34,762 nt of DNA from Streptomyces ossamyceticus (GTDB lineage: Bacteria; Actinomycetota; Actinomycetes; Streptomycetales; Streptomycetaceae): NCBI RefSeq assembly GCF_001418475.1, contig NZ_LIQX01000435.1, forward strand, positions 1-34,762, written 5' to 3'. The translations under genes and the position numbers were made by a program. How positions within the stretch are numbered: position 1 is the first letter of the stretch; every line of letters begins with the position of its first letter. Below, in pieces: positions 21,405-29,508 of this stretch. The notes beneath the pieces were generated by a model that worked only from the letters and a program-made list of their open reading frames with translations, had not been told where the DNA came from and ran no database searches.

Positions 21405-21644
21405 TCAGCGGCATCGGCCGAGCCATGCGGTAGAGAGCAGCACCCCACGCAGTCTCGGTCCGCCCAACGCTGCCCCGGCCGCCACGCCCCACACGGCCGC
21501 CATGCCCACCAGGGGCGCCAGCCAGGCCACCGAAACCACCGTGATGCCCCACCGCACGCCCGCCAGCAGTCGCACACCCGCCCGCCGCAACCGGGAGGCC
21601 GGCTTCCACCGGCTACTGGGAATCGCGCAAGACTGGGGATTCAC
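21405..21644 (-). CDS. Small membrane protein, 79 residues
   Basis: GTG at 21644 has GGGAGGG six bases upstream. The protein has a basic N-terminus (RWKPASRLRRAGVRLL) and two hydrophobic stretches (WGITVVSVAWLAPLVGMAA and VWGVAAGAALGG). Size and pattern recall small plasmid or integrative-element transfer proteins of Streptomyces, but the family is not recognised and no conjugation gene lies nearby. Confidence 0.45.
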   Translation of the reverse strand: MNPQSCAIPSSRWKPASRLRRAGVRLLAGVRWGITVVSVAWLAPLVGMAAVWGVAAGAALGGPRLRGVLLSTAWLGRCR

Positions 21645-21968
21645 GGGGTGCCCTCCCGAGAGGTTGTGGTCGATCCTCGCCTGTCGGAGTCCATGCCGCC
21701 TGATGTCACCTACTCAACACACCACGAGCCCGTGCTCAAGTGACGCGGACGAGACCGGCGACGTCTCCGCAGACTCCGCCTTCGCCCACCGGATGCGAAG
21801 TCACCGCGTGGTGCGCGACTTCGCGTTCAGGCGCCGGATCACCAACGCCGAAACGGTGATCTACTGAGCGGCCCCGGCCGCAGCCTGGGAGGGCGTCAGC
21901 CGGGCCCGTGTCCAGCGGGCGCACGCCGTGCCGAAGGGAAGGACCGGGCGCCGGGCCGGCCTGCAACG
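21645..21968. other. Gap with no gene seen
   Basis: I see no reading frame with a credible start and composition on either strand, no repeat and no RNA gene. It separates the small membrane protein from the toxin gene stop. Confidence 0.4.
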
Positions 21969-22346
21969 TCAGGTAGTGGTGGGCCAGGTCCGCAGCAGAG
22001 TGGCGATCTTCCCGGCGGTGCACGCGGGATCGAGGAGCAGGTCCTTCAAGGCAACGGCGTCCTCGCGGCCGGGCTTGACAGAGATCCCGGCCGCTTCCAG
22101 GTACATCACGCCGGTAGCCGCGGCGACGGCCATGTTGGAGCGCTCCAGCCAGCGGCACCGGCCCAGCGTGTGCACCAGGGCGGCAGCCTTTGCGTAGGGG
22201 CCGTCGTAGACGGGGTGCTCGAACAGTTCGGCCCGGTGACGGGCGACCGCCGAGACCGGCACACCGTAGTCGTCGGGCGCCGGGTCGTCCGCTCCGGCCG
22301 CCTCGGTGACCTGCAGGATCCAGGGAACGTCGATGTGCAGGTCCAT
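21969..22346 (-). CDS. Fic/Doc-like toxin component
   Basis: 125 residues. The region FEHPVYDGPYAKAAALVHTL, then LERSNMAVAAATGVMYLEAA, fits the Fic/Doc fold of Streptomyces proteins annotated as toxin components. Doc-type proteins have HxFxDGNKR at the active site; here it is replaced by a WLERSNMA-type sequence, so kinase or AMPylation chemistry is doubtful. ATG at 22346 overlaps the antitoxin stop as TGATG, so the two are translationally coupled. It ends ATLLRTWPTTT. Confidence 0.7.
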   Translation of the reverse strand: MDLHIDVPWILQVTEAAGADDPAPDDYGVPVSAVARHRAELFEHPVYDGPYAKAAALVHTLGRCRWLERSNMAVAAATGVMYLEAAGISVKPGREDAVALKDLLLDPACTAGKIATLLRTWPTTT

Positions 22347-22585
22347 CAGGCGGCGTGCGCTCCCCGGGAGGCTTGCTGGCCCTGTTCGGCCTCGTCGAAG
22401 ACCGCCTGGTGGTCGGCCAGGAAACGGGCCGCCGCGGTCACCGCTCGGGCGCGCAGCCCGCTGGCGTCGTCCTGCACCAGCCGCGCGAGGTAGTCCCCGA
22501 CACTCAGTCCCAGATCCGCGGCACGCTTCCTCGCGAGTTCCGCGACGTCCTCGTCCACCCGCGCGCCCAGCTGTGTCTTCGCCAT
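22346..22585 (-). CDS. Ribbon-helix-helix antitoxin
   Basis: 79 residues, MAKTQLGARVDEDVAELARK, then LGLSVGDYLARLVQDD, a typical ribbon-helix-helix DNA-binding domain. The C-terminal part (ARFLADHQAVFDEAEQGQQA) probably binds the toxin. It is the first gene of the pair and has a perfect inverted repeat just upstream, as expected for autoregulation. Confidence 0.75.
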   Translation of the reverse strand: MAKTQLGARVDEDVAELARKRAADLGLSVGDYLARLVQDDASGLRARAVTAAARFLADHQAVFDEAEQGQQASRGAHAA

Positions 22586-22593
22586 ACCAGCAT

Positions 22594-22609
22594 GGTAACA
22601 GCCGTTACC
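22594..22609. promoter_or_regulatory. Operator-like inverted repeat of the toxin-antitoxin pair
   Basis: GGTAAC-AGCC-GTTACC, a perfect 6-bp inverted repeat nine bases upstream of the antitoxin ATG (22585). The site overlaps the expected promoter or ribosome region. Ribbon-helix-helix antitoxins normally repress through such sites. Confidence 0.6.
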
Positions 22610-22791
22610 GCACTAGTGGGCGGCCGCCAGAGCTGTGGTCCCCAGCGTCCCGTCCCAGGCCCGGAGACGGCCGGCGCGCCCCTGGAGAGTCCGCCCGCAG
22701 GTGCGGCGCCTGCGCACCCAGTTGAGCGGGACGCCGGGTGCTCGCTCAGACGGCGGAAGCGCGGTGACGTGTGCACACCGAGCCTGCCTTT

Positions 22792-23166
22792 TCAGGGCGT
22801 CGGGTCGGTGGTGTGGGTGTGTCGGTGGTGGGCGTAGTCGCTGGTGTGCTGTTCGGCCCAGTTCTGCAGGTGTTGCAGTGCGGCGGTGGCGCCGCGGGCG
22901 AGGTCGGTCAGGGCGTACTGCACCGTCGGTGGGCGGCTGGTGTGCACGGTGCGGGTGATCAGTCCACCGGCTTCGAGGTCGCGCAGGGTCTGCGCGAGCA
23001 TCTTGTCGCTGACGCCGCCGGCCCGCCGGCGCAGCTCGGACCAGCGTTGCGGGCCGTCCATGAGATCCACCAGAACCAGGGCGGCCCACCGGGCGGTGAC
23101 CAGGTCGAACAGCTGCCTGCCGGGGCAGGCGGGATCGCGGACGTTACCTCGCTTGCTTTCCTGCAC
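22792..23166 (-). CDS. HxlR-family transcriptional regulator
   Basis: 124 residues from GTG at 23166, with GAGGTGA upstream. Winged helix: QLFDLVTARWAALVLVDLMD, RWSELRRRAGGVSDKMLAQT, LRDLEAGGLITRTVHTSRPP, VQYALTD. Cys14 (DPACPG) is at the position used for redox or electrophile sensing in several HxlR proteins. It is divergent from the MBL-fold hydrolase gene 90 bases away and probably represses it. Confidence 0.88.
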   Translation of the reverse strand: MQESKRGNVRDPACPGRQLFDLVTARWAALVLVDLMDGPQRWSELRRRAGGVSDKMLAQTLRDLEAGGLITRTVHTSRPPTVQYALTDLARGATAALQHLQNWAEQHTSDYAHHRHTHTTDPTP

Positions 23167-23189
23167 GTGCTCACCTCACCTCAAGGTAT

Positions 23190-23211
23190 GTACTTCCCAG
23201 CAGAAAGTAAC
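23190..23211. promoter_or_regulatory. Possible HxlR operator
   Basis: GTACTT at 23190-23195 and AAAGTAAC at 23204-23211 form an imperfect inverted repeat (TACTT/AAGTA) midway between the two divergent starts. HxlR regulators bind such AT-richer dyads. This is a visual match only. Confidence 0.45.
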
Positions 23212-23256
23212 TCGGTCAGAGTGAGTGAGCCAACCCCTGATCGTCAAGGAGTACCT

Positions 23257-24069
23257 GTGGTAACCGACGTTGCCGTGACCCGCGCCGCGAACACCGTGAC
23301 GGTGCTCGGCGGTCCCACCGCGCTGATCCACCTGGCCGGCTGGACGCTGCTGACCGACCCGACCTTCGACGCCGCCGGCACCGAATACCAGGACGGCCCG
23401 GTCGTGGTGCGCAAGACCGCCGACCCGGCGCTGAAGCCCGCAGAGCTGCCCGCTCTCGACGCCGTCGTGGTCAGCCACACCGGGCATCTGGACAACCTCG
23501 ACACCGCCGGGCGTACGGTGGCCTCCGATGCCTCGAACGTGTTCACCACCGTCGCCGGCGCCACCGATCTCGGGGGCGCGGCCGTTGGCCTGGAGCCCTG
23601 GCAGACCCGGACCTTGTCGAAGCCGGGCCGCACGCCGCTGAACATCACCGCGGTCCCCGCCCGCCACGGTCCCGTCGGCACCGAGGACATCACCGGTCCG
23701 GTCACCGGCTTCCTCCTGCACACCGACGACGGCTCCACACCGACGGTGTACGTCTCCGGTGACACCGTCGACCTGGACGCGATGAGCGCCCTGGCCGAGC
23801 GGTACCGCGTCGACGTGGCGCTGCTGCACCTTGGCGCGGCCGGCTTCGAGGCATTCGGTGACGTACGGCTGTCGCTGACCGCGGTCCAGGCCGTCGAGGC
23901 CCGCCGCCTGCTCGGCGACCCCCTCGTGGTGGCCGTACACGCCGAGGGCTGGGCGCATTACACCGAGGACCGCGGCCACGTCCAGCAGGTCTTCGACGCC
24001 GCCGGCGTCCCGCTGCACTGGCCCGCCCCGGGCGAGCCCCTCACCCTGCCGGACCCGCACACCCGCTGA
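23257..24069 (+). CDS. MBL-fold metallo-hydrolase
   Basis: 270 residues from GTG at 23257, with AAGGAG six bases upstream. Metal site: VVVSHTGHLDNLD, a variant of the SHxHxDN motif of UlaG-like hydrolases. Further features are VPARHGPVGTEDITGPVTGF, VYVSGDTVDLDAMSAL (later metal Asp) and VVAVHAEGWAHYTEDR. Substrate is unknown. Related genes paired with HxlR regulators are often stress-inducible. The frame is open further upstream, but the ribosome site and the HxlR promoter fix this start. Confidence 0.85.
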   Translation: MVTDVAVTRAANTVTVLGGPTALIHLAGWTLLTDPTFDAAGTEYQDGPVVVRKTADPALKPAELPALDAVVVSHTGHLDNLDTAGRTVASDASNVFTTVAGATDLGGAAVGLEPWQTRTLSKPGRTPLNITAVPARHGPVGTEDITGPVTGFLLHTDDGSTPTVYVSGDTVDLDAMSALAERYRVDVALLHLGAAGFEAFGDVRLSLTAVQAVEARRLLGDPLVVAVHAEGWAHYTEDRGHVQQVFDAAGVPLHWPAPGEPLTLPDPHTR

Positions 24070-24144
24070 CACCTCACCCGGTGCCTCCGCCGGCGCACCG
24101 GCCCGCTCCTTCTACGTCGGCGGAGACGCGAGGGCGGGCTGCGG

Positions 24145-24227
24145 GCACCGCACTCTACGAGGGCCTCGCCACCGTGCCGGACGACACCATCAGCGCGCAC
24201 AACAGCGCCCAGCAGCTGCTGGGCTGA
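24145..24227 (+). pseudogene. C-terminal remnant of an unidentified gene
   Basis: A short frame reads TALYEGLATVPDDTISAHNS and AQQLLG, then stops at 24225-24227. It looks like the end of a real protein but has no start. It is too short to assign. Confidence 0.3.
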
Positions 24228-24319
24228 CGCCACACACCACCGGTCACTGGCTTACGTGGATCGGCCTGTAGCCGGCCCGCCCGTCCGTCCGCAACGAAGG
24301 AAAGAAAAGGGAAAACAAC

Positions 24320-24670
24320 ATGACACCGGAAGTCGTGCACGAGCGCTTCGCCCAGTACCTCAAGAACAGGGACCTCGACGGACTGGGTTCCCTGTTCGAC
24401 GAACACGCCATGTTCGTACCGGGACCGGGACAGCAGCCGGTCTACGGCAGGGAAAGCATCAAGGAAGCGCTGAAGCCCTACCTCGCCTCGCCCAGCACCA
24501 TAGAGGTGGTGGCCACGTCGGTCCATCAGAACGGCGACCTGGCGATGGTCCTGCCGTCCTGGCGGATCACGAGCGAGAGCGGCAGCGTGGAAGGAAAGGC
24601 GGTCGAGGTGATGAGGAAGACGCGCCAGGGGGACTGGGTCTACATCATCGACAACCCCTACGGCGTCTGA
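24320..24670 (+). CDS. SnoaL/NTF2-like protein
   Basis: 116 residues from ATG at 24320, with a purine-rich GGAAAG region upstream. MTPEVVHERFAQYLKNRDLD, LFDEHAMFVPGPGQQPVYGR, VVATSVHQNGDLAMVLPSWR and a final DWVYIIDNPYGV are typical of the DUF4440/SnoaL-like cone fold. Function varies widely (isomerase-like or ketosteroid-like); none can be assigned. A strong hairpin follows about 50 bases after the stop. Confidence 0.8.
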   Translation: MTPEVVHERFAQYLKNRDLDGLGSLFDEHAMFVPGPGQQPVYGRESIKEALKPYLASPSTIEVVATSVHQNGDLAMVLPSWRITSESGSVEGKAVEVMRKTRQGDWVYIIDNPYGV

Positions 24671-24718
24671 TTCTCGTCATCCCGGCATCACCCTCGGGCG
24701 ACGGAACCTCGTCACGGC

Positions 24719-24757
24719 AGCGGCGGCCGTATCGACGTTCTCGATGCGGCCGCCGCT
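24719..24757. terminator. Strong hairpin terminator
   Basis: AGCGGCGGCCG at 24719-24729 pairs perfectly with CGGCCGCCGCT at 24747-24757, an 11-bp stem with a 17-base loop, followed by TTCC. It lies downstream of the SnoaL-like gene. Confidence 0.65.
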
Positions 24758-24912
24758 TTCCGGCGTGGGTGACACGGGCATGATCCGGTGTGGTCCGGGC
24801 GCGGTTGGCCGGTGAGGGTGAGCAGGTCTTCGACGTGGCGTTGGGCGGTGAAAGCTCCGCTGCCGGCGGTGAACAGGCCGGTGCCCGGCGAAGACCACGC
24901 GGGCACCGGCTG

Positions 24913-25311
24913 TCACGGTACCGAGGAAGGCGGTGCCGGTGAACCGCCGGTACGGCAGTGCTGCCGGACGGGGTCCGGTGTCAGGCCGGTCAGCGCGGTG
25001 CGGGCGAGGTCCAGTTCGGCCGGGCCGCCGGAGACGGTGGCGGTGACCTGGCGGCTGTCGTAGGGAGCCGTGGCTACGAAGCCGTCATCCACGCCGACCA
25101 CGGCGCTCACTTCGGCGGCCCGCAGTCGATGTTCGGCCTGTTTCCGCAGCTGCGTCATCTTGTGGACCGGAGCCGCGAGCGCGAGCTGGTCGGGCCGCCC
25201 TCCCCACGGGGCAACGGCGTTCAGGGTGAGCAGGGCGAAGAACCCGGCGACGAAACCGGCCAGGTGAGTCGGAGACGATCCGCCGGGCAGCTTCAGCACG
25301 CTTGTTGGCAA
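24913..25311 (-). CDS. Uncertain hypothetical frame
   Basis: An open frame of 132 codons contains a hydrophobic stretch (THLAGFVAGFFALLTLNAVA), then VHKMTQLRKQAEHRLRAAEV and VVGVDDGFVATAPYDSRQVT. It has protein-like composition in part but no clear ribosome site and no recognised family. It may be a remnant or spurious. Nothing else convincing is seen from 24758 to 25444. Confidence 0.3.
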   Translation of the reverse strand: MPTSVLKLPGGSSPTHLAGFVAGFFALLTLNAVAPWGGRPDQLALAAPVHKMTQLRKQAEHRLRAAEVSAVVGVDDGFVATAPYDSRQVTATVSGGPAELDLARTALTGLTPDPVRQHCRTGGSPAPPSSVP

Positions 25312-25444
25312 ACGACGTCAATGTCGCTCCGTGGTGACGGCTGGCACTTGAGAGAGGTCCACGCCTTCGAGGAGGGGGAGTTGCCTCGGTGCTTGTGGCG
25401 GGTCACCCAGAGCCTGCCTTGGTAGCGGCGGGACAGGCTACACC

Positions 25445-26728
25445 TCAGCAGGCTTCGGGCCGGTGCTCGGTGATCCAGCGGGCGGCGAGCAGGCCCGAGG
25501 CGGCGGTGAAGACCGCGGCGGCGACGACGGTGGCGTTCAGGCCGAGCCAGTCGGCCAGCACACCGGCAACGAGAGCTCCGGCGGCGTAGCCGATGTCACG
25601 CCAGAACCGGTACGAGCCCAGTGCGTTGGCCCGCCAGGCGGGGTGGGCGTGGTCGGAGACGGACGCGATGAGGGCCGGGTAGACCATGGCCGTGCCGAGT
25701 CCGAGGAAGACCGCGGAGATGATGCCCGCGAGCAGGGGCCGGTCGAGCAGTACGAGAGCGAGGACGAAGCCGACGGACTGGACGAGCATGCCGTAGACGA
25801 TCAGGGGTTTGCGGCCGATGCGGTCGGCGAGGTGACCGGTGGGGATCTGCCCGAGCCCCCACAGGATCGGATAGAGACCCTTGATGAGGCCGACCGCGGC
25901 AAGTCCCAGGCCGTGGTCGGTGAACAGCAGGGGGAAGACGCCCCAGGTCAGGCCGTCGTTGAGGTTGTTGATCAGCCCGGCCTGGCTGGTGCCGCGCAGG
26001 GAACGGTTACGCCAGGACGTGCGAGTGAACGTGGCCTTCAGGCCAGTGTCCTCGCCGGTGGGCAGAGGCTTGGTGTGGTGGGTCAGTTCGAGCGCCACAT
26101 GGGCGGCGGTGTCGCGGATGACGAGGGCCAGGGCGAGTCCCGCGACGACGAAGACGACGCCGATGAGCTCCGGGACCGGGCGCAGTCCATAGGAGGTGGC
26201 GAGGTAGCCGGTGAGCAGGGCGGTGACGCCGACCGCGGTGTAGCCGGCGGCTTCGTTCAGGCCGGTAGCCAGGCCGCGCCGCGAGGGACCGACGAGGTCG
26301 ATCTTCATGTTGACGGTCATCGACCAGGTCAGGCCCTGGTTCAGGCCCAACAGCACGTTCGCCGCCACGATCCAGCCCCAGGACGGCGCGTAGGCCAGAG
26401 CAAAGGGGACGGGAATGCCGAGGACCCAGCCTGCCAGCAGCAGTTGCTTGCGGCGGAAGTGGGCGGTGAGGGCGCCAGCGGCGAGGTTGGTGAACGCCTT
26501 GGTGAGGCCGAAGGCGATGATGAAGGAGAAGACGGCCAGGTCGCTGGTCAGGCCGAACGTCTCGGAGCCGATCAGCGGGACGGTGGTGCGCTCGAGGCCG
26601 ACCAGGCCGCCGACGCAGATGTTGACGATGACCAGCAGTGTGAACTGCAGCCAGTTCTCCCGCAGGCCGAGCCGCACGGGCCGCCCGGAGGCGTCGGTCG
26701 GGGTGGCGGCGGTGGGCATGGTGTTCAC
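25445..26728 (-). CDS. MFS transporter
   Basis: 427 residues with about 12 membrane segments. Typical MFS loops are AAGALTAHFRRKQLLLAGWV between segments 2 and 3 and GHLADRIGRKPLIVYGMLV in the second half. It begins VNTMPTAATP; GTG at 26728 overlaps the MBL-rhodanese stop as GTGA, and ATG at 26719 is an alternative. Substrate is unknown. Its tight coupling to a rhodanese gene suggests export or import of a sulfur compound. Confidence 0.88.
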   Translation of the reverse strand: MNTMPTAATPTDASGRPVRLGLRENWLQFTLLVIVNICVGGLVGLERTTVPLIGSETFGLTSDLAVFSFIIAFGLTKAFTNLAAGALTAHFRRKQLLLAGWVLGIPVPFALAYAPSWGWIVAANVLLGLNQGLTWSMTVNMKIDLVGPSRRGLATGLNEAAGYTAVGVTALLTGYLATSYGLRPVPELIGVVFVVAGLALALVIRDTAAHVALELTHHTKPLPTGEDTGLKATFTRTSWRNRSLRGTSQAGLINNLNDGLTWGVFPLLFTDHGLGLAAVGLIKGLYPILWGLGQIPTGHLADRIGRKPLIVYGMLVQSVGFVLALVLLDRPLLAGIISAVFLGLGTAMVYPALIASVSDHAHPAWRANALGSYRFWRDIGYAAGALVAGVLADWLGLNATVVAAAVFTAASGLLAARWITEHRPEAC

Positions 26729-28104
26729 GGGCGGGTGTCCCCCGTGCCCTCGACGAGTCGCTGGCCGTGGGCGGCGGTGTAGTCGTCCGGTCCGCCGTCC
26801 AGGACGGCGATGTCGGTATGGCCGGCGCGCTCCAGAAGGCTCGCGGCGGTCATCGCCCTCTCGCCGTGCCCGCAGGCTACGACCGGCCCCGTCGGAGCGT
26901 CGGAGGCGGCCTTGTCCAGAGCGCCGAGCTCGATGTGCACCGCCCCGGGGACGTGCCCGGCGGCGAACTCGGCTTCCTGCCGGACATCGACGTAGGGGCG
27001 GCCCGCGGCACGGTCGGCGGCGAGGAACGCGGTCGTGGCCTTGGCGTTGCCGTCGGCGAGCCACGCGTCCATGCCACCCGCGAGGCGGCCGGCAAGACGC
27101 TCATAGCCGATCTTGTACGCCTGCCAGACGATCTCATTCAGGTCCTGGTCCTCGCCGGTGACGAAGGCGAGTGGCGCGGTGTCGGGCAGGAGCCAGCCGA
27201 GCCAGGTGGCGAGCTGGTCGCGCAGCGGGATCGACAGCGAGCCGGGGACATGGCCGGCGGCGTAGTCGGCGGCCGGGCGGACGTCGACGACGTGGCCGCC
27301 GTCGGCCATCAGGGCTCGCACCTGCCGTGCGGAGAGGGAGGGCAGCGCTGGCAGCGCCGTCAGCACCGCCGGGCCGCGCCGGTTGATCTCGCCCAGGCGG
27401 TCGAAGTACGCGGGATAGGTGCCCAAGCTCGCGACCAGCTGGACCACGAAGGCATCCTCGTCAGGGGCGGCGAGCAGCGGGTTGGCCTGCTTCTGCGCGC
27501 CGATGGTGGTGGTGCGCTCGGTGCCGGGCGGCGCGGAGCAGAAGGACCCGGCACCGTGCGTGGGCCACACCGCGGTCTCGTCCGGCAGCGCGGTGAGCCG
27601 CTTCAGTGACCCGTACTGGGCGCGGGCGAGTTCCTCGGTGCGCTCCGGGCCGAGCAGGTCGGTACGGGCGGCGGAGTTCACGATCAGCGACCCGCCGGTG
27701 AACACCCCCAGCTGGCGGGAGCCGTCCAGCAGCAGGAAGGACAGGTGCTCGTCGGTGTGGCCGGGGGTGGCCAGGGCACGCAGGGTCAGCCCGCCGAGGT
27801 CGACCTCGTCGCCGTCGGCCAGCGCCTGGTGTGCGAAGGCCCGGCGGCCGGCCGCAGAGGCCAGGATCGTGGCGCCGGTGTCGTGGCCGATCTGGACGGC
27901 GCCGGAGAGGAAGTCGGCGTGCAGGTGCGTGTCCGCGGCGAACGCGATGCGCAGCCCTCGCCGCTCGGCTGCTGCCCGCGGCCCGCGCAGGTCGCGGCTG
28001 GCGTCCATGGTCAGGGCGCGGCCGTCGCCGAGGTCAAGGAGATAGGCGCTGTTGCCCAGACCTTCGTCGACCAGCGGTATGAGGTGATCGTCCGCGAAGC
28101 CCAC
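26725..28104 (-). CDS. MBL-fold hydrolase fused to two rhodanese domains
   Basis: 459 residues. An N-terminal metallo-beta-lactamase domain has the metal motif DTHLHADFLSG (residues 58-68) and TPGHTDEHLSFLLLDG, as in persulfide dioxygenase and related proteins; the usual HxHxDH has Phe for the second His. Two rhodanese domains follow. The first (VVDVRPAADYAAGHVPGSLS, FVTGEDQDLNE) lacks the catalytic Cys. The second (YVDVRQEAEFAAGHVPGAVH, VVACGHGERAMTAAS) has it. GTG at 28104 is chosen because GGAGG lies five bases upstream; TTG at 28116 is also open. It probably oxidises or transfers persulfide sulfur. It is divergent from the ArsR-rhodanese gene and coupled to the MFS gene. Confidence 0.85.
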   Translation of the reverse strand: MGFADDHLIPLVDEGLGNSAYLLDLGDGRALTMDASRDLRGPRAAAERRGLRIAFAADTHLHADFLSGAVQIGHDTGATILASAAGRRAFAHQALADGDEVDLGGLTLRALATPGHTDEHLSFLLLDGSRQLGVFTGGSLIVNSAARTDLLGPERTEELARAQYGSLKRLTALPDETAVWPTHGAGSFCSAPPGTERTTTIGAQKQANPLLAAPDEDAFVVQLVASLGTYPAYFDRLGEINRRGPAVLTALPALPSLSARQVRALMADGGHVVDVRPAADYAAGHVPGSLSIPLRDQLATWLGWLLPDTAPLAFVTGEDQDLNEIVWQAYKIGYERLAGRLAGGMDAWLADGNAKATTAFLAADRAAGRPYVDVRQEAEFAAGHVPGAVHIELGALDKAASDAPTGPVVACGHGERAMTAASLLERAGHTDIAVLDGGPDDYTAAHGQRLVEGTGDTRP

Positions 28105-28166
28105 GGCGTCCTCCAAGATCTCGGGAACGGGGGTGTGTGGTCACACCCATCAGACTCAACTACAAT

Positions 28167-28178
28167 AATCCATGGATT
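28167..28178. promoter_or_regulatory. Palindromic operator candidate for the ArsR-type regulator
   Basis: AATCCATGGATT is a perfect 12-base palindrome in an AT-rich stretch (TACAATAATCCATGGATTTA), 13 bases before the ArsR-rhodanese ATG and in the gap between two divergent genes. ArsR/SmtB proteins bind such dyads. Confidence 0.6.
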
Positions 28179-28191
28179 TATGGAGGATGTC

Positions 28192-28869
28192 ATGTCGGAG
28201 AACACGAAGAGCGCGACGAAGGCCCGGCTGTACGACGCGTTCGCGGCCAGCGGCAAGGCGCTGGCCAGCGGAAAGCGACTGGAGCTGCTTGATCTGCTGG
28301 CGCAGGGCGAGCGCACGGTCGACGCGCTTGCGAAGGTGGCCGGGCTGAACCTGACCACCGCGTCGGCACATCTGCAGACGCTCAAGCAGGCCGGCTTCGT
28401 CACGACCCGCCGTGAAGGCGTGCGTATCCACTACCGGCTCGCCGGTGACGATGTGGCCCAGCTGTTCGCGCTGCTGCGCAAGGTCGCCGAAGCCCACCGG
28501 GCCGCCGTGCCTGCCGCGCGCGACGCCTACCTCGGCGAGGACACCGCCGTCGAGCTCAGCCGTGAGGAACTGCGGGTCCGCATCGCCTCCGGGGACGTCG
28601 TCGTACTGGACGTGCGGCCGGTGGAGGAGTATCAGGCCGGGCACATCCCCGGCGCGATCTCCATCCCGGTCGACGAGCTCGCCGAGCGAACCAACGAGCT
28701 GCCCGAGGACCTGGAGATCGTCGTCTACTGCCGCGGCGAGTACTGCGTTCTGGCCTACGACGCGGTGCGGCTGCTGACCGACCTCGGCCGCCGGGCGATC
28801 CGCCTCAACGACGGCATGCTGGAGTGGCGCCTGTCGGAGCTGCCTGTCGACGCCTCGGACCTGACGTGA
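28192..28869 (+). CDS. ArsR-family regulator fused to rhodanese domain
   Basis: 225 residues. The winged helix is about residues 10-95 ([52 protein letters not shown]). The rhodanese domain is about 120-222 ([20 protein letters not shown]) with [16 protein letters not shown]: Cys180 and Cys185. The CRGxYC motif is typical of ArsR-rhodanese fusions, which probably sense sulfane sulfur. ATG at 28192 has GGAGG five bases upstream; ATG at 28180 is in frame but less likely. The stop overlaps the desulfurase start as GTGA. Confidence 0.88.
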   Translation: MSENTKSATKARLYDAFAASGKALASGKRLELLDLLAQGERTVDALAKVAGLNLTTASAHLQTLKQAGFVTTRREGVRIHYRLAGDDVAQLFALLRKVAEAHRAAVPAARDAYLGEDTAVELSREELRVRIASGDVVVLDVRPVEEYQAGHIPGAISIPVDELAERTNELPEDLEIVVYCRGEYCVLAYDAVRLLTDLGRRAIRLNDGMLEWRLSELPVDASDLT

Positions 28870-29370
28870 CAGGCCCGGGCGGCGACCTGCCGCCGCAACC
28901 GGGGCTGGATGGCGGGCCGGTCCACTTGGACTACAACGCCACCACTCCGATCGACCCGCGTGTCGCCGAGGCGATGTGGTCGTATCTGACGGACTTCTTC
29001 GGCAACCCCTCCAGCAGCCACCCCTACGCCGACACCCCCGCCGGGCGCTCGCCGATGCCCGGGCCCGGGTGGCCGGTCTGATCGGCGCCGGACCCGGCGA
29101 AATCGTGTTCACCGGCTCGGGATCCGAAGCCGACCTGCTCGCCCTGCGCGGCGCGGTCCTGGCCTCCGGCCACCCCCGCACCCGCACCCGCACCCGCACC
29201 CGCACCCGCACCCGCATGTGATCACCCAGGCAACCGAGCATCCGGCCGTCCTGGAGACCTGCCGGGCCCTTGAGCGGCTGCACGGCGCGCGGGTGACCGT
29301 GCTGCCGGTCGACGGCAACGGGCTCATCGCCCCGGCTGCGCTGGCCGCCGCGCTCACCGAGGAAACATAG
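28866..29370 (+). pseudogene. Cysteine desulfurase, frameshifted and truncated
   Basis: GTG at 28866 couples to the ArsR-rhodanese stop. Frame one gives [20 protein letters not shown] and [15 protein letters not shown] frameshift near 29048 moves to [41 protein letters not shown] second shift, at a hexamer repeat (29175-29216), leads to HVITQATEHPAVLETCRALE and VTVLPVDGNGLIAP, ending at a TAG at 29368-29370. This is the N-terminal third of a class V aminotransferase; the lysine and catalytic cysteine regions are missing. It once completed the sulfur cassette. Confidence 0.8.
29175..29216. repeat. Seven tandem CCCGCA hexamers
   Basis: Seven exact copies of CCCGCA lie within the desulfurase remnant, at the point where the frame changes. 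Such simple repeats expand and contract by strand slippage. A whole number of hexamers keeps the frame, so the original insertion was probably of another length. Confidence 0.9.
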
Positions 29371-29508
29371 TGGCAGGCGGCAAGGGCATGCGCTACACCG
29401 AGGTCGCGGGACTCGCCACGGACTGAGGACATGAGTCCGCTGTCTCGGCGCACGATCGCATCAGGCACCCGGCGCGAGCCCGGGTGCCTGCCGCGATCCG
29501 GGGCGGGG

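Noticed and set aside
22613-22790. A minus-strand frame with arginine-rich sequence between the antitoxin and HxlR genes, considered as a transposase remnant
   Set aside because: No recognisable motif and no start site; probably a chance open frame.
25463-26782. A 439-codon open frame antisense to the MFS transporter
   Set aside because: Glycine- and glutamate-rich composition typical of an antisense shadow; the transporter is clear.
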